Assembly: GCA_050953085.1 (NCBI GenBank)
Contig: JBMNLX010000009.1
Coordinates: forward strand, 1-64,000
Length of the DNA stretch: 64,000 nucleotides
Direction: 5' to 3'
Source: UBA3946 sp002385755
GTDB lineage: Bacteria; Bacillota_I; Bacilli_A; ML615J-28; CAG-698
A program made the translations under genes and the position numbers. This document shows, in pieces, positions 50,251-59,338 of the stretch (within the stretch, counting starts at the first letter, position 1; every line of letters begins with the position of its first letter). Under the pieces are notes generated by a model. That model was not told where the DNA came from, ran no database searches, and saw only the letters and a list, made by a program, of their open reading frames with translations.

Positions 50251-51067
50251 AAGATTTGCCTGGCCGTATTTCTTTTGGATGCTCGTTTTTACCCTCATCC
50301 CGATAGTTTTGCTTTTCGTGATATCGTTTTTGGAGATGAGGTCTTTGAATTTCGCTTCGGCGCGCTTTAGTTTCGCGGCCTTTTCCAAGACCTTTAATTC
50401 CGTATATATAAACGCTTTTGTAAAATCAATCGTTTTGGCGGCGATTGCGACGGCATTCTGTATTTTGATCGGCTACCCGCTCGCCTATATCGTCTCGACG
50501 CTTAATATCGCCAACCGGTTTTCGTTTTTGTTGATTCTGATCATGCCGATGTTTACCAACATGCTGCTTAGGGTTAATACGATAAATAAATTATTGCGAC
50601 CGGAAAGTTTTTTGAAAAACCTTTTCGGGATTAGTTTGAATATTAGCGGATCGGAGACGGCCGTGGTGCTCGTCATGGTTTTGATGTATTTGCCGTTCAT
50701 GGTCTTTCCGATCTTTACCGTTTTGGAAAAAATTGACCCGTCCTTGCTTGAGGCAAGTCGCGACCTGGGCGCCAATAATTTTAAAACATTTTTAAAGGTG
50801 ACTCTTCCGCTTTCCCTTAAAGGGATAAGCAGCGGGATTATCATGGTCTTTTTGCCTTGCGCCACCAGTTTTACTATCCCCTATATCGTTTCCGAAGGGA
50901 AAATGAAATTAATCGGTAATATTATTGAGGATAAAATGGGGTTGGGCAACGTTATCACTACCGATTACCCGGTCGGGAGTTTGCTCTCCATTATTATCTT
51001 AATCGCGGTGATGGGATCGCTTTGGCTAATTAGCAAAATCGACGCCGAAGGGGAGACGCTGCTATGA
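50237..51067 (+). CDS. potB: spermidine/putrescine ABC transporter permease PotB
   Basis: The 276-residue permease has six membrane helices and the cytosolic EAA loop EASRDLGANNFKTFLKVTLP (about residues 174-193), which docks on PotA. The N-terminal FAWPYFFWMLVFTLIP is typical of PotB. It overlaps potA by 14 bp and potC by 4 bp, the usual coupled pot operon. Confidence 0.93.
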   Translation: MKRFKRFAWPYFFWMLVFTLIPIVLLFVISFLEMRSLNFASARFSFAAFSKTFNSVYINAFVKSIVLAAIATAFCILIGYPLAYIVSTLNIANRFSFLLILIMPMFTNMLLRVNTINKLLRPESFLKNLFGISLNISGSETAVVLVMVLMYLPFMVFPIFTVLEKIDPSLLEASRDLGANNFKTFLKVTLPLSLKGISSGIIMVFLPCATSFTIPYIVSEGKMKLIGNIIEDKMGLGNVITTDYPVGSLLSIIILIAVMGSLWLISKIDAEGETLL

Positions 51068-51948
51068 ATAACGTTGTTCGCGTAAAGGCGCCCAAATGGA
51101 CGATAATAAAACGGCGGGTCCTCGACATTGGGAAATGGGTCTTTCTCTTTGCCGTGATTATGCTGCTTTATTTCCCGATTATTGTTATAATCATTCAATC
51201 GGTAAATAAAAACGTACAAGGAACTTACTTTTCCGGGTTCACGCTCGAGTGGTATAAGCGGATGTTTAGGGACGAAGATTTGATGGGAGCGATTCAAAAC
51301 ACGATATCAATCGCGGTTCTCGCGACGCTAATATCCACGGTTTTGGGCACTATATTCGCGCTCGGAATCAACTCGCTTAACAGCAGGCGCCGCCGACAGA
51401 TGATTATCCTTAATAATGTCCCGGTGCTTAATGCCGATGTCGTTACCGGCGTTTCCCTGTTCTTTATTTTTAAATTTTTCGGCGTGTTTGTCGGTCGCGA
51501 ATTTATCCTGGGTTACGAAACGATGCTTATCGCCCATGTGTTCTTTTGTATTCCCTACGTGGTGTTAAGCGTCCTACCGAAACTCAACGAAGTCGATAAA
51601 AATCTTTACGACGCGGCATTGGATCTTGGGTGCCCCCCCTTGGGAGCCCTGATGAAGGTAATTATTCCCTCCATTCGGACGGGAATCTTTACCGGAGCGC
51701 TTTTGGCCTTCACCATGTCGTTTGACGATTTTGTTATCAGTTATTTAGTCGCGGGTGAAGAGGTTAAGAATTTCTCGATGTGGATTTATGCCAGCCAACG
51801 CGCGGCGGGAAGGACACTCGCTTGGCCCAAGGCCTATGCCTACAACGCGATCATTTCGCTTGTCGTCTTGTTGATATTAATCATTTACAATATCGTTTTG
51901 ATTAAGAAACAAAAAAGAGAAAGAAAGGTGCGTGTTAATCTAAGTTGA
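51064..51948 (+). CDS. potC: spermidine/putrescine ABC transporter permease PotC
   Basis: The 294-residue permease has six membrane helices, the PotC-type extracytoplasmic start region YFPIIVIIIQSVN and the EAA loop DAALDLGCPPLGALMKVIIP (about residues 185-204). FTMSFDDFVISYLVAG near 220 is characteristic of PotC. It overlaps potD by 4 bp. Confidence 0.93.
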   Translation: MNNVVRVKAPKWTIIKRRVLDIGKWVFLFAVIMLLYFPIIVIIIQSVNKNVQGTYFSGFTLEWYKRMFRDEDLMGAIQNTISIAVLATLISTVLGTIFALGINSLNSRRRRQMIILNNVPVLNADVVTGVSLFFIFKFFGVFVGREFILGYETMLIAHVFFCIPYVVLSVLPKLNEVDKNLYDAALDLGCPPLGALMKVIIPSIRTGIFTGALLAFTMSFDDFVISYLVAGEEVKNFSMWIYASQRAAGRTLAWPKAYAYNAIISLVVLLILIIYNIVLIKKQKRERKVRVNLS

Positions 51949-53033
51949 AAAAGAATCTGTTTGTTATAGGTTTGATCTTGATCCTGGCTTTATTGGGCGG
52001 CTGCGATCGCCGGGAAAAACTATATATCCTCAACTGGTATGATTACGTCAGCGAGGATTTGGTTAAGGAATTCGAAAAAGAATACGGCGTGAAGGTTGTT
52101 GTCGACCCGGTTACCTCCAACGAATCGATGTATAATAAGATCGAAACGCGCGCGGGGAAATACGATATCGTCGTCCCGAGCGAATACATGGTGGAAAGAA
52201 TGTACCGCGACGGGATGCTTCTTGAACTGGACTTATCAAAAATCCCCAATTACGACGTTAATAAAGTCGACGAAAAACTGCAGGAATTGCGCGACACTCA
52301 TTTCGAGGAACAACAAAAATACGCCGTCCCCTATTTTTGGGGAACGCTCGCCATCATGTATAACGACGCTAAGCCAGGCGTTAAGGAATTGGTGGAAGAG
52401 CACGAGTGGGCGGTTTTCTTTGACCGCGACATCATTCCGGCGGGCGTTAAGATCGGCATGTACGATTCGAGTCGCGACGCTATCGCAACGGCGCTTTTCT
52501 ATCTGGACCGGAGTTCCAATCCGGAAAGCGTCGATGACTTAAAAGACGCCGAAGATCTGCTCGTTAACTTTAAGTATGACTTTTGGGGGACCGACAATAT
52601 TAAAGAAGTTATTATGACCGGAAACCTCGATATCGCCCTGGTCTATTCGGGCGATTACTTCGACACGATTTTTTACGCCCAAGAAACAGGCGGCGAAATC
52701 ACATTCGGAATGCACGTGCCAACGGGAAGAAACAATGTCTGGTTTGATAACCTCGCTATTCCCGTGACCGCGACCAAGGTTGACTTGGCTCACGAGTTCA
52801 TTAATTTTATTCTCGAGCACGATAACGCCGTGGAAAACGCGGCATATGTCGGCTATTGCCCGACTTATCAGGATGTTTACGAGAGTTTGATTGAAGACGA
52901 GGAATTGAAGGAAATTGTTTTGCATCCCGGATTTCATCCCGGAAATATCGAGAATGCCGAAGTTTATCTGCTTTTGGACCGGGAGATCGCCATGAAGATG
53001 GATGACATATTGACGAAAGCGCGCAGTAAATGA
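51945..53033 (+). CDS. potD: spermidine/putrescine-binding lipoprotein PotD
   Basis: The 362-residue substrate-binding protein is held to the membrane by a lipid on Cys20 (lipobox LGGC), as in Gram-positives. LYILNWYDYVSEDLVKEFE and YDIVVPSEYMVERM are the polyamine-binding cleft motifs, with VPYFWGTLAIMYN and LVYSGDYFD lining the pocket. The start is a TTG overlapping the potC stop. The gene ends the operon, followed by a strong terminator. The preferred polyamine cannot be told from sequence. Confidence 0.93.
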   Translation: MKKNLFVIGLILILALLGGCDRREKLYILNWYDYVSEDLVKEFEKEYGVKVVVDPVTSNESMYNKIETRAGKYDIVVPSEYMVERMYRDGMLLELDLSKIPNYDVNKVDEKLQELRDTHFEEQQKYAVPYFWGTLAIMYNDAKPGVKELVEEHEWAVFFDRDIIPAGVKIGMYDSSRDAIATALFYLDRSSNPESVDDLKDAEDLLVNFKYDFWGTDNIKEVIMTGNLDIALVYSGDYFDTIFYAQETGGEITFGMHVPTGRNNVWFDNLAIPVTATKVDLAHEFINFILEHDNAVENAAYVGYCPTYQDVYESLIEDEELKEIVLHPGFHPGNIENAEVYLLLDREIAMKMDDILTKARSK

Positions 53034-53043
53034 CGCGCGGATT

Positions 53044-53069
53044 GGCGGCCGCTAGCGGCCGCTTTTTTA
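53044..53069 (+). terminator. terminator of the pot operon
   Basis: GCGGCCGC repeated as a perfect palindrome around TA forms a GC-rich hairpin, followed by six T. Confidence 0.88.
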
Positions 53070-53080
53070 TATAAAAAAGG

Positions 53081-53109
53081 TTGCCGCGCGATTTTATATG
53101 TTGTATAAT
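53081..53109 (+). promoter_or_regulatory. promoter of the ABC exporter operon
   Basis: TTGCCG (53,081-53,086) and TATAAT (53,104-53,109), spacer 17 bp. Confidence 0.7.
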
Positions 53110-53129
53110 ACATTAGAAAGAGGTGCGAA

Positions 53130-53843
53130 ATGGTAAAAATTACGAATTTATCAAAAACCTACCCCGGCGGAAAACTGGCCGTTGACAACATTTCGCTCGC
53201 TGTAGAGCCCGGCGAGATTTTTGGTTTTATCGGTCATAACGGCGCCGGTAAAACAACGACAATTAAATGCATGGTCGGGATTTTGTCTTTTGAGAAGGGC
53301 GACATTTTGATTGATGGAAAATCAATAAAACAAAATCCGATCGCCTGCAAGTACGAAATCGCCTATATCCCCGATAACCCCAATATTTACGAGAATTTGA
53401 CGGGGATCCAATATCTTAATTTTATATGCGATATCTACAAAATTCCCAAAGCGCAAAGAAACGATGATATCAAAAAATACGCGCAATTATTTTTGTTTGA
53501 AAAAAATCTCGGCGACGTAATATCGTCTTACTCGCACGGGATGAAACAAAAGTTAATCTTGATTTCCGCTTTGGTTCGCCGCCCCAAACTATATGTAATG
53601 GACGAGCCTTTCGTCGGGCTTGACCCGAAAATGGCTTATTTGGTGAAGGAGACAATGCGCGAAAAGTGCGAGGAAGGGGCGAGCATCTTCTTCTCGACGC
53701 ACGTCTTGGAGGTCGCGGAAAAATTGTGTCATCGCATCGCCATCATCAAGCAGGGTAAAATCATTACCGTGGGCGACATGGAAAGCGTAAAGGGCGATAA
53801 ATCGCTTGAGGACGTCTTCTTGGAGTTGTATGACCATGAGTGA
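53130..53843 (+). CDS. ABC exporter ATP-binding protein
   Basis: The 237-residue ATPase has Walker A GHNGAGKTTTIK (about residues 37-48), the signature YSHGMKQKL in place of LSGGQ (about 134-142), Walker B LYVMDEPFVGLD and the His-loop FSTHVLEVAE. This type pairs with ABC-2 membrane proteins such as bacitracin or drug and lipid exporters. The substrate is unknown. The next gene's start overlaps its end by 8 bp. Confidence 0.9.
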   Translation: MVKITNLSKTYPGGKLAVDNISLAVEPGEIFGFIGHNGAGKTTTIKCMVGILSFEKGDILIDGKSIKQNPIACKYEIAYIPDNPNIYENLTGIQYLNFICDIYKIPKAQRNDDIKKYAQLFLFEKNLGDVISSYSHGMKQKLILISALVRRPKLYVMDEPFVGLDPKMAYLVKETMREKCEEGASIFFSTHVLEVAEKLCHRIAIIKQGKIITVGDMESVKGDKSLEDVFLELYDHE

Positions 53844-55413
53844 ATTCTGGTTGTTGCTTAAAGCGAATTTCATCAACACGTTGAAAATTAATAAACGGTT
53901 AAAGGGCAACCAGTCCCCGATTGTGGCTTTCATTTTAGTTCTCATCGGTTTTTCCGTGTTCTTGGGGCTTGGTTTCCTTTATATGTTTATGTTCGGCGAG
54001 TTGTTTAATGAGTTGGGGACCCCGGAAATGACCTTAATAGTCGGAATCTCTTTGGGCTTTATTCTGATTATTGTCATGACGGTAACCGTGGCCAACAGTT
54101 ACTTGTTCCGCAGCCGCGATTTTGATTTATTGATGTCATTGCCGGTGCCAACCTCGGCGATCGTCGCGAGCAAGATCGCTCACATGTTGTTACTGAATTA
54201 CCTATTGTTTTTTGTCCTATATTGCCCGACAATCGTCGTTTATCTCGTTTATAATGAAGCCGGTTTAATCTTTTACCTGCTGATCCTGCCGACGTTTTTC
54301 TTGATTCCCCTGCTACCGATTACTGTGTCGGGTTTGCTCTCATATTTGTTCGGGTTTATACCGTTAAAAGAAAAGTACAAAACGTTTTTCAAAATTATCT
54401 TGCCGATCGCTTTTATCTTGCTCTACTTTTTTGGGCAATTTCTGTCAATCGGCTCGGGAGCGGATGACGATTCGTTCGTCAATTTCGGCAAGTTTTTCGG
54501 GAAATTTAATTATCCGGGCATACTCGCGGCTAACGGAATGACCGGGTCGATACTTGAATATTTGTTGTTCGTCGCGATTTCCGTAATCCCGTTCGTCGGT
54601 TTCATATATTTAATCGCCGTTAACTACTTGAAAACGAACAACCGCAGTCTCCGCAGCGATATAAACAAAAAATTCGTTCTCAAGGAAATGAAAGGCGCGA
54701 GCCAAACGCGGGCTTTGATCGGGAAGGAATTACGCCGTTACTTCAGCTCTTCGATATACGTGGTCAACACGATTGTTTCCCCGTTAATGTCATTCATCCT
54801 GCTTATCATGTTTATCATCTTTAAGAACAGGATGACGGAGTTTGACTTTAAGCCGGAAGTTGTTGCGCCCATGTTGATCGCGGTCTTTATATTTTCTTTA
54901 TCCCTTACCTCGACGACCAGCTCTTCCATCTCGATCGAAGGGAAACAATTCTGGATATTAAAATCCTTGCCCTGCTCGGAAAAGAAAGTTTTCTTTGCGA
55001 AGATATTCGTCAATCTTTTTATAACCGTTCCCTTTCTCGTGGTTGACGTAATCATCGCGATTGTCGCGCTGAAAATATCCGTCCTTCACGCTTTATTCGC
55101 GTTTTTGATTCCTTTGTTATTGCTTTTGTTTACTAGTTTCACCGGGTTATACGTCAATTTGCTTTTCCCGCGATTTGACTATGAAAACGACACGAAAGTA
55201 GTGAAACAAAGCATAAGCGTTCTCGTGTCTATGGTTTGCGGAATAATCGCGACGGCGCTCTTGGTCGGTCTCGGTTACCTTCTGATTCGCGAGTTCGGAA
55301 ACAATATTATCGTGTATTTGTTGACAACCCTCGCGACCGCGATTTTAGCCTTAGCGAGCTTCCTGCTATTGCGTTTTAGCGGAACAAAACTATATCAAAA
55401 CATCAATTCGTAA
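53836..55413 (+). CDS. ABC-2 type exporter permease
   Basis: The 525-residue membrane protein has about twelve helices in two groups, separated by a soluble loop near residues 255-285. SRDFDLLMSLPVPTSAIVASK (here shortened to DFDLLMSLPVPTS, about 94-106) and GKQFWILKSLPCSEKKVFFAK-like LKSLPCSEKKVFFAK (about 372-386) are the paired cytosolic coupling segments of the ABC-2/BcrB type. I start at ATG 53,836; the frame opens 30 bp earlier. The stop codon is part of a hairpin. Cargo unknown. Confidence 0.85.
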   Translation: MSEFWLLLKANFINTLKINKRLKGNQSPIVAFILVLIGFSVFLGLGFLYMFMFGELFNELGTPEMTLIVGISLGFILIIVMTVTVANSYLFRSRDFDLLMSLPVPTSAIVASKIAHMLLLNYLLFFVLYCPTIVVYLVYNEAGLIFYLLILPTFFLIPLLPITVSGLLSYLFGFIPLKEKYKTFFKIILPIAFILLYFFGQFLSIGSGADDDSFVNFGKFFGKFNYPGILAANGMTGSILEYLLFVAISVIPFVGFIYLIAVNYLKTNNRSLRSDINKKFVLKEMKGASQTRALIGKELRRYFSSSIYVVNTIVSPLMSFILLIMFIIFKNRMTEFDFKPEVVAPMLIAVFIFSLSLTSTTSSSISIEGKQFWILKSLPCSEKKVFFAKIFVNLFITVPFLVVDVIIAIVALKISVLHALFAFLIPLLLLLFTSFTGLYVNLLFPRFDYENDTKVVKQSISVLVSMVCGIIATALLVGLGYLLIREFGNNIIVYLLTTLATAILALASFLLLRFSGTKLYQNINS

Positions 55414-55432
55414 GCGGCCTGGCGGCCGCTTA
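55411..55432 (+). terminator. hairpin at the end of the ABC exporter operon
   Basis: TAAGCGGCC and GGCCGCTTA form a 9-bp stem that includes the TAA stop; the T run after it is weak (CTTGCTTTTC). Confidence 0.6.
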
Positions 55433-55463
55433 CTTGCTTTTCGGAAAAAAGACTAAAATCATC

Positions 55464-55492
55464 TTGCAAATTTGTTCAAAATTTAGTATAAT
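55464..55492 (+). promoter_or_regulatory. promoter of the tRNA-Trp/His/Thr cluster
   Basis: TTGCAA (55,464-55,469), 17 bp, TATAAT (55,487-55,492). Confidence 0.75.
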
Positions 55493-55510
55493 TATTATTG
55501 CAGTGTTTAC

Positions 55511-55584
55511 AGGGGTATAGTTCAATGGCAGAACAGCGGTCTCCAAAACCGTCGATGAGGGTTCGAGTCCTTCTACCCCTGCCA
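55511..55584 (+). tRNA. tRNA-Trp (anticodon CCA)
   Basis: AGGGGTA pairs with TACCCCT, then G73 and encoded CCA. The loop CTCCAAA gives CCA, which reads UGG only, consistent with UGA being a stop here. Confidence 0.95.
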
Positions 55585-55587
55585 TAC

Positions 55588-55664
55588 GGCGATCGTGGCG
55601 AAGTGGCTAACGCATCGGATTGTGGCTCCGACATTCGTGGGTTCGATTCCCATCGGTCGCCCCA
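55588..55664 (+). tRNA. tRNA-His (anticodon GUG)
   Basis: The first base is the extra G-1 that faces C73; GCGATCG then pairs with CGGTCGC, followed by C73 and CCA. The loop gives GTG. Confidence 0.95.
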
Positions 55665-55667
55665 TAC

Positions 55668-55743
55668 GCTAGGATAGCTCAGCTGGTAGAGCAATTGATT
55701 CGTAATCAATAGGTCGTAGGTTCGAGTCCTATTCCTAGCACCA
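55668..55743 (+). tRNA. tRNA-Thr (anticodon CGU)
   Basis: GCTAGGA pairs with TCCTAGC, then A73 and CCA. Stem ATTGA/TCAAT surrounds TTCGTAA, giving CGT. Confidence 0.95.
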
Positions 55744-55816
55744 TTTAGGCAAAAACAAGTATGGATTTACAATTCCATGCTTTTTTTATATAATATAGGC
55801 GAAACTAAGGTGACGT

Positions 55817-58153
55817 ATGTTAGTAAAAGTAAATGTCAGGGAAATAGTCGAAACGGTATACGGGAGCGGGGATTTAATAAGCGAGACGTCGCTAATTAAA
55901 CGAGCCGAGATTGGCGCGCTTATCCACAGGGAGCACCAGGCCCGGTATATGGAAGGCGAGCGGAGCGAGGTTTACATCGAGCATGCCGACAGCGTCGACG
56001 GTCACGATGTTGTTATCACCGGGCGAATCGACGGGATTATTAAAGTTGACGGGAAATATTTCATTGAGGAAATCAAATCAACGACGCGCGATCTTTCGAC
56101 ACTGGACGAAAAGAGCGTTCCCGCCCATTTGGCCCAGGCGAAAATGTATGCCTACTGTTATTTAAGGGAAAACCGATTGCCGGAGATCAATGTCAGGCTT
56201 TCTTATATTCATGTTGAAAGTAAAAAAATAAAGACCTTGGATTTTTGTTTTTCCGAGAAGGAATTGAGCGATTTTTATTACGAGACGCTCGGGCTTTATC
56301 TTGACTGGCTGGCGCTAATCGACAGTCACGAGACGGAAAGAATCAAATCGATCGAGGGCTTGCGATTTCCTTTTCCGAATTACCGGACCGGGCAAAAAGA
56401 CTTAATCTCCGCCGTTTATAAGAATATATTAAACCGGGAAATACTTTACGCCATCGCGCCGACCGGCGTCGGGAAAACGATAGCGACGCTTTTTCCGGCG
56501 TTAAAGGCGGTCAACCGGAACGATCAGAAAGTGTTTTATCTTACCGCGAAAAATCTCGGGAAAAAAGTAGCCTTGGACACCGTTTTTTTATTGCGGGAAA
56601 AGGGGCTGAAATGCAAGACGATCGAGATTACGGCCAAGAATCTCGCTTGTTTTCAAAAGACAAAAGATTGCGACGCGGACAAATGCCCGTACGCGCGTAA
56701 TTATTACGGGAAGCTATTCGGCGCCCTTCGGGACATTTACGATAACGAGGACATGTTTACCAAAGAGGCGCTCGCGGAATATGCCGAAAAGCATAAGCTT
56801 TGCCCGTTTGAATTCAGCCTTGACTTAAGTTATTACGCCGATATAATTATTTGCGATTATAATTATGTATTTTGCCCGCTGACGCGCTTAAAGCGCTATT
56901 TTGACGTCGGCGCCAGATACCGACCGATATTATTAATCGACGAGGCGCATAATATGCCCGCTCGCAGCCGGGCGATGTATTCCGGGGTTGTTTCGGAAAA
57001 ACAGGTTAAGCTTTTGAAGAAACTGCTTGTCTCGGCGCGGAAGGAACACGAGCGCGCTTTTGACGGCCTTTTCGCGTTTCTTGACGGGTATAAAAGAATA
57101 AGCGGCGAACAGGATTATTTGGTTATCCCCCATGACCGGGTGTTCGTCGACGCGGTTCGGCATCTGGTAATTTGCGTTAACAATTTATTGGACGAGAAAA
57201 AAGACATGCCGCGCCGCGCCGATATCATCACTTTGGTCTTTGAACTCGCGCGATTTGTAACAGTATCCGATTATTTTGACGAGAATTTCGTTTTTGCCTT
57301 AAGCAATGATAAAGACGATTTCGCGGTTAAAATCGATTGCCTTGACGCGGGGAAGTTTGTTTTACGGACGATTAAAGAATCGGCGCTCAGTTCGGTCTTA
57401 TTTAGCGCCACTCTTTACCCCCTGCCTTATTACATGAAAACCCTGACCGAGGGGGAGGGCGATTATGTTATGATAGATTCGCCGTTTGACGCCGCGCGTC
57501 TTAAACTGATCTTCCTGCACACGGTCTCGACGAAATTCCGGCATCGCGAGCAAAGCGTCGACGCGATAATCGACGCTATCCGCGTTCTTTCCAACAGCCG
57601 TCCGGGAAATTATATCGTATTCTTCCCGAGCTACGCCTATATGGAAATGGTCCGCGCGCGACTGGATCAATATAATTTGGATTTCACGCTAATAGTTCAG
57701 GATCCAAATTTCACGATTGAAGAGCGCGAGGAAATAATCGAGTTATTCCGAAATGATAATAAGGAAACACAAGTCGGGTTTTTCGTCATGGGCGGGATGT
57801 TCAGCGAGGGTATCGATTATATCGGCGACATGCTTAACGGCGTGATCGTCGTCGGCGTCGGGCTTCCCCATGTCGGAGGGTATAACGACGTCGCCAAGAC
57901 TTATTACGATCAAAAACTGGGTAAAGGGTTTGATTTCGCATACACTTATCCCGGTTTTACAAAAGTCGTGCAGGCCGTCGGCCGGGTGATAAGGTCCGAA
58001 ACGGATTATGGCGTCGCAATTTTAATCGATGACCGTTTTGCTTATCCCAAATACCGAGCGCTTTTCCCCAAGGAGTGGAAAAAAGTCGCTTGGGCGAAGG
58101 ATTCGTTTATGTTAAGCGAGGAATTGCGCGATTTTTGGGAAAACTTTAATTAA
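55817..58153 (+). CDS. PD-(D/E)XK nuclease fused to a Rad3/DinG-type iron-sulfur helicase
   Basis: The 778-residue protein starts with a nuclease-like domain: GRIDGIIK and YFIEEIKST (about residues 69-93) give the D and E-x-K of Cas4/RecB-type nucleases. The superfamily 2 helicase follows: APTGVGKT (Walker A, about 216-223), four Cys of a [4Fe-4S] site (ACFQKTKDC, KCPYA, KLCPFE; about 276-335), LLIDEAHN (DEAH box, about 373-380), FSATLYPLPYY, and the C-terminal motifs GMFSEGIDY and QAVGRVIRSETD. It should unwind DNA 5' to 3' and may cut it, so repair is likely. The gene stands alone, without cas genes. Confidence 0.87.
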   Translation: MLVKVNVREIVETVYGSGDLISETSLIKRAEIGALIHREHQARYMEGERSEVYIEHADSVDGHDVVITGRIDGIIKVDGKYFIEEIKSTTRDLSTLDEKSVPAHLAQAKMYAYCYLRENRLPEINVRLSYIHVESKKIKTLDFCFSEKELSDFYYETLGLYLDWLALIDSHETERIKSIEGLRFPFPNYRTGQKDLISAVYKNILNREILYAIAPTGVGKTIATLFPALKAVNRNDQKVFYLTAKNLGKKVALDTVFLLREKGLKCKTIEITAKNLACFQKTKDCDADKCPYARNYYGKLFGALRDIYDNEDMFTKEALAEYAEKHKLCPFEFSLDLSYYADIIICDYNYVFCPLTRLKRYFDVGARYRPILLIDEAHNMPARSRAMYSGVVSEKQVKLLKKLLVSARKEHERAFDGLFAFLDGYKRISGEQDYLVIPHDRVFVDAVRHLVICVNNLLDEKKDMPRRADIITLVFELARFVTVSDYFDENFVFALSNDKDDFAVKIDCLDAGKFVLRTIKESALSSVLFSATLYPLPYYMKTLTEGEGDYVMIDSPFDAARLKLIFLHTVSTKFRHREQSVDAIIDAIRVLSNSRPGNYIVFFPSYAYMEMVRARLDQYNLDFTLIVQDPNFTIEEREEIIELFRNDNKETQVGFFVMGGMFSEGIDYIGDMLNGVIVVGVGLPHVGGYNDVAKTYYDQKLGKGFDFAYTYPGFTKVVQAVGRVIRSETDYGVAILIDDRFAYPKYRALFPKEWKKVAWAKDSFMLSEELRDFWENFN

Positions 58154-58156
58154 CGA

Positions 58157-58184
58157 TTGTATTAATTAAAAAAAATGATATAAT
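58157..58184 (+). promoter_or_regulatory. promoter of the SHOCT protein gene
   Basis: TTGTAT (58,157-58,162) and TATAAT (58,179-58,184), spacer 16 bp. Confidence 0.55.
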
Positions 58185-58207
58185 TAATAAACCTGAAAGG
58201 AGAGAAA

Positions 58208-58648
58208 ATGTTTATGAAGCGACTTTTTAGTTTTAACGCCAAGCAAGAGTGTTCGACGCTGCTAGTCGTGATATCAAAGGTTGTTAAAGTTATTTACATT
58301 GTTCTGGCTTGCGTCGCGGCCTTGATTATGCTTATCGGGGGAATCCAGGCGATTGAAGACTCTGGCCTTTATTTTTTGCTTGCTTTGGTTTTGGGCGCCG
58401 CCGCTTTCTTTTGGTTGCTGTTCCTGGGGTTCGTTTTGGAAATATTGTTTCTCAGTTTTTCCATCGTAACGAAGAAAAACTACGAGGATTTGCTCGAGAG
58501 GGGTAAAATCGATGATCTTCCCTTGTCCGCCGGCAAGAAAAACGCCATCGGCGAAAAATTACACGCTTTAAACGAACTGAAAAACAATGGTATTATATCC
58601 GAGGAAGAGTTCAACGAAAAGAAAAAGGAATGGCTTCAAGAGCTTTAA
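58208..58648 (+). CDS. membrane protein with C-terminal SHOCT domain
   Basis: The 146-residue protein has two membrane helices (about residues 22-45 and 54-85) and ends with KLHALNELKNNGIISEEEF, NEKKKEWLQEL: the short SHOCT helical hairpin (about 116-146), a motif often found at the ends of bacterial membrane proteins and thought to mediate oligomerisation. The function is unknown. GGAGAG precedes the ATG. Confidence 0.8.
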   Translation: MFMKRLFSFNAKQECSTLLVVISKVVKVIYIVLACVAALIMLIGGIQAIEDSGLYFLLALVLGAAAFFWLLFLGFVLEILFLSFSIVTKKNYEDLLERGKIDDLPLSAGKKNAIGEKLHALNELKNNGIISEEEFNEKKKEWLQEL

Positions 58649-58775
58649 TCAGCGGGCCAACTGCATTAAAACCTAAAGCGAGCCTTTGATGATAAAATCC
58701 CGCCGCTTTATTTTATTAAATGAATCGCAAAAGCGAACACGACGAGAATATTTACACTAAAACGGGAAGGAAAAA

Positions 58776-59228
58776 TTGAACTTAGCGGTTGATGAAATTA
58801 TGGAGATAATCTTGACAAACATGTGCATGTTGTATGACGATAAAGGCCGGATTCTCGTGCAAAAAAGAACCAAAAAAGACTGGCCGGGGATAACCTTTCC
58901 CGGCGGCCACGTGGAAGACGGGGAGACGGTCATGGAATCGGTCATTCGCGAGATGAAAGAGGAAACGGGACTCGATGTTTACAATCTCCGCGTGTGCGGC
59001 GTGAAGGATTGGGTTATAGAAGGCAAACGACATCTAGTCATCCTATTTAAAACTAACTCTTTTTCCGGTTCTTTGCTTCCCTCAAAAGAAGGGGAAGTGT
59101 TTTGGATCAAGGAAGAAGAATTGACGAGTTATGAGCTTGCTCCGGATACCCACGAGATATATTTGATTATGAAAAACGAGAATGTCTCGGAATTATATAT
59201 CGAGGGCGACCGGAAGAAAATCATGTGA
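58776..59228 (+). CDS. Nudix hydrolase, 8-oxo-dGTPase-like
   Basis: The 150-residue enzyme has the Nudix box in FPGGHVEDGETV, MESVIREMKEETGL (about residues 46-70; all G, E, R, E and EE positions are present). NMCMLYDDKGRILVQKR before it is typical of MutT-like 8-oxo-dGTP diphosphatases of Bacilli, which clean the nucleotide pool. The start is a TTG five bases after GGAAGG; the ATG at 58,800 is an alternative. A terminator follows. Confidence 0.87.
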   Translation: MNLAVDEIMEIILTNMCMLYDDKGRILVQKRTKKDWPGITFPGGHVEDGETVMESVIREMKEETGLDVYNLRVCGVKDWVIEGKRHLVILFKTNSFSGSLLPSKEGEVFWIKEEELTSYELAPDTHEIYLIMKNENVSELYIEGDRKKIM

Positions 59229-59235
59229 TATCTTT

Positions 59236-59267
59236 AAAATGGCAACGAAGGTTTTGCCATTTTTTTC
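59236..59267 (+). terminator. terminator after the Nudix gene
   Basis: AATGGCAA and TTGCCATT pair around a short loop with seven T after it. Confidence 0.8.
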
Positions 59268-59338
59268 ATTTATATTAAAAATGGTATTCTAAATATATAA
59301 ATTATTTGGTATAATATGGGTAATGAGGGAGGGCGGTT

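Noticed and set aside
58674..58718. Terminator after the SHOCT gene
   Set aside because: AAAGCG and CGCTTT are too far apart and the stem is too short to be convincing.
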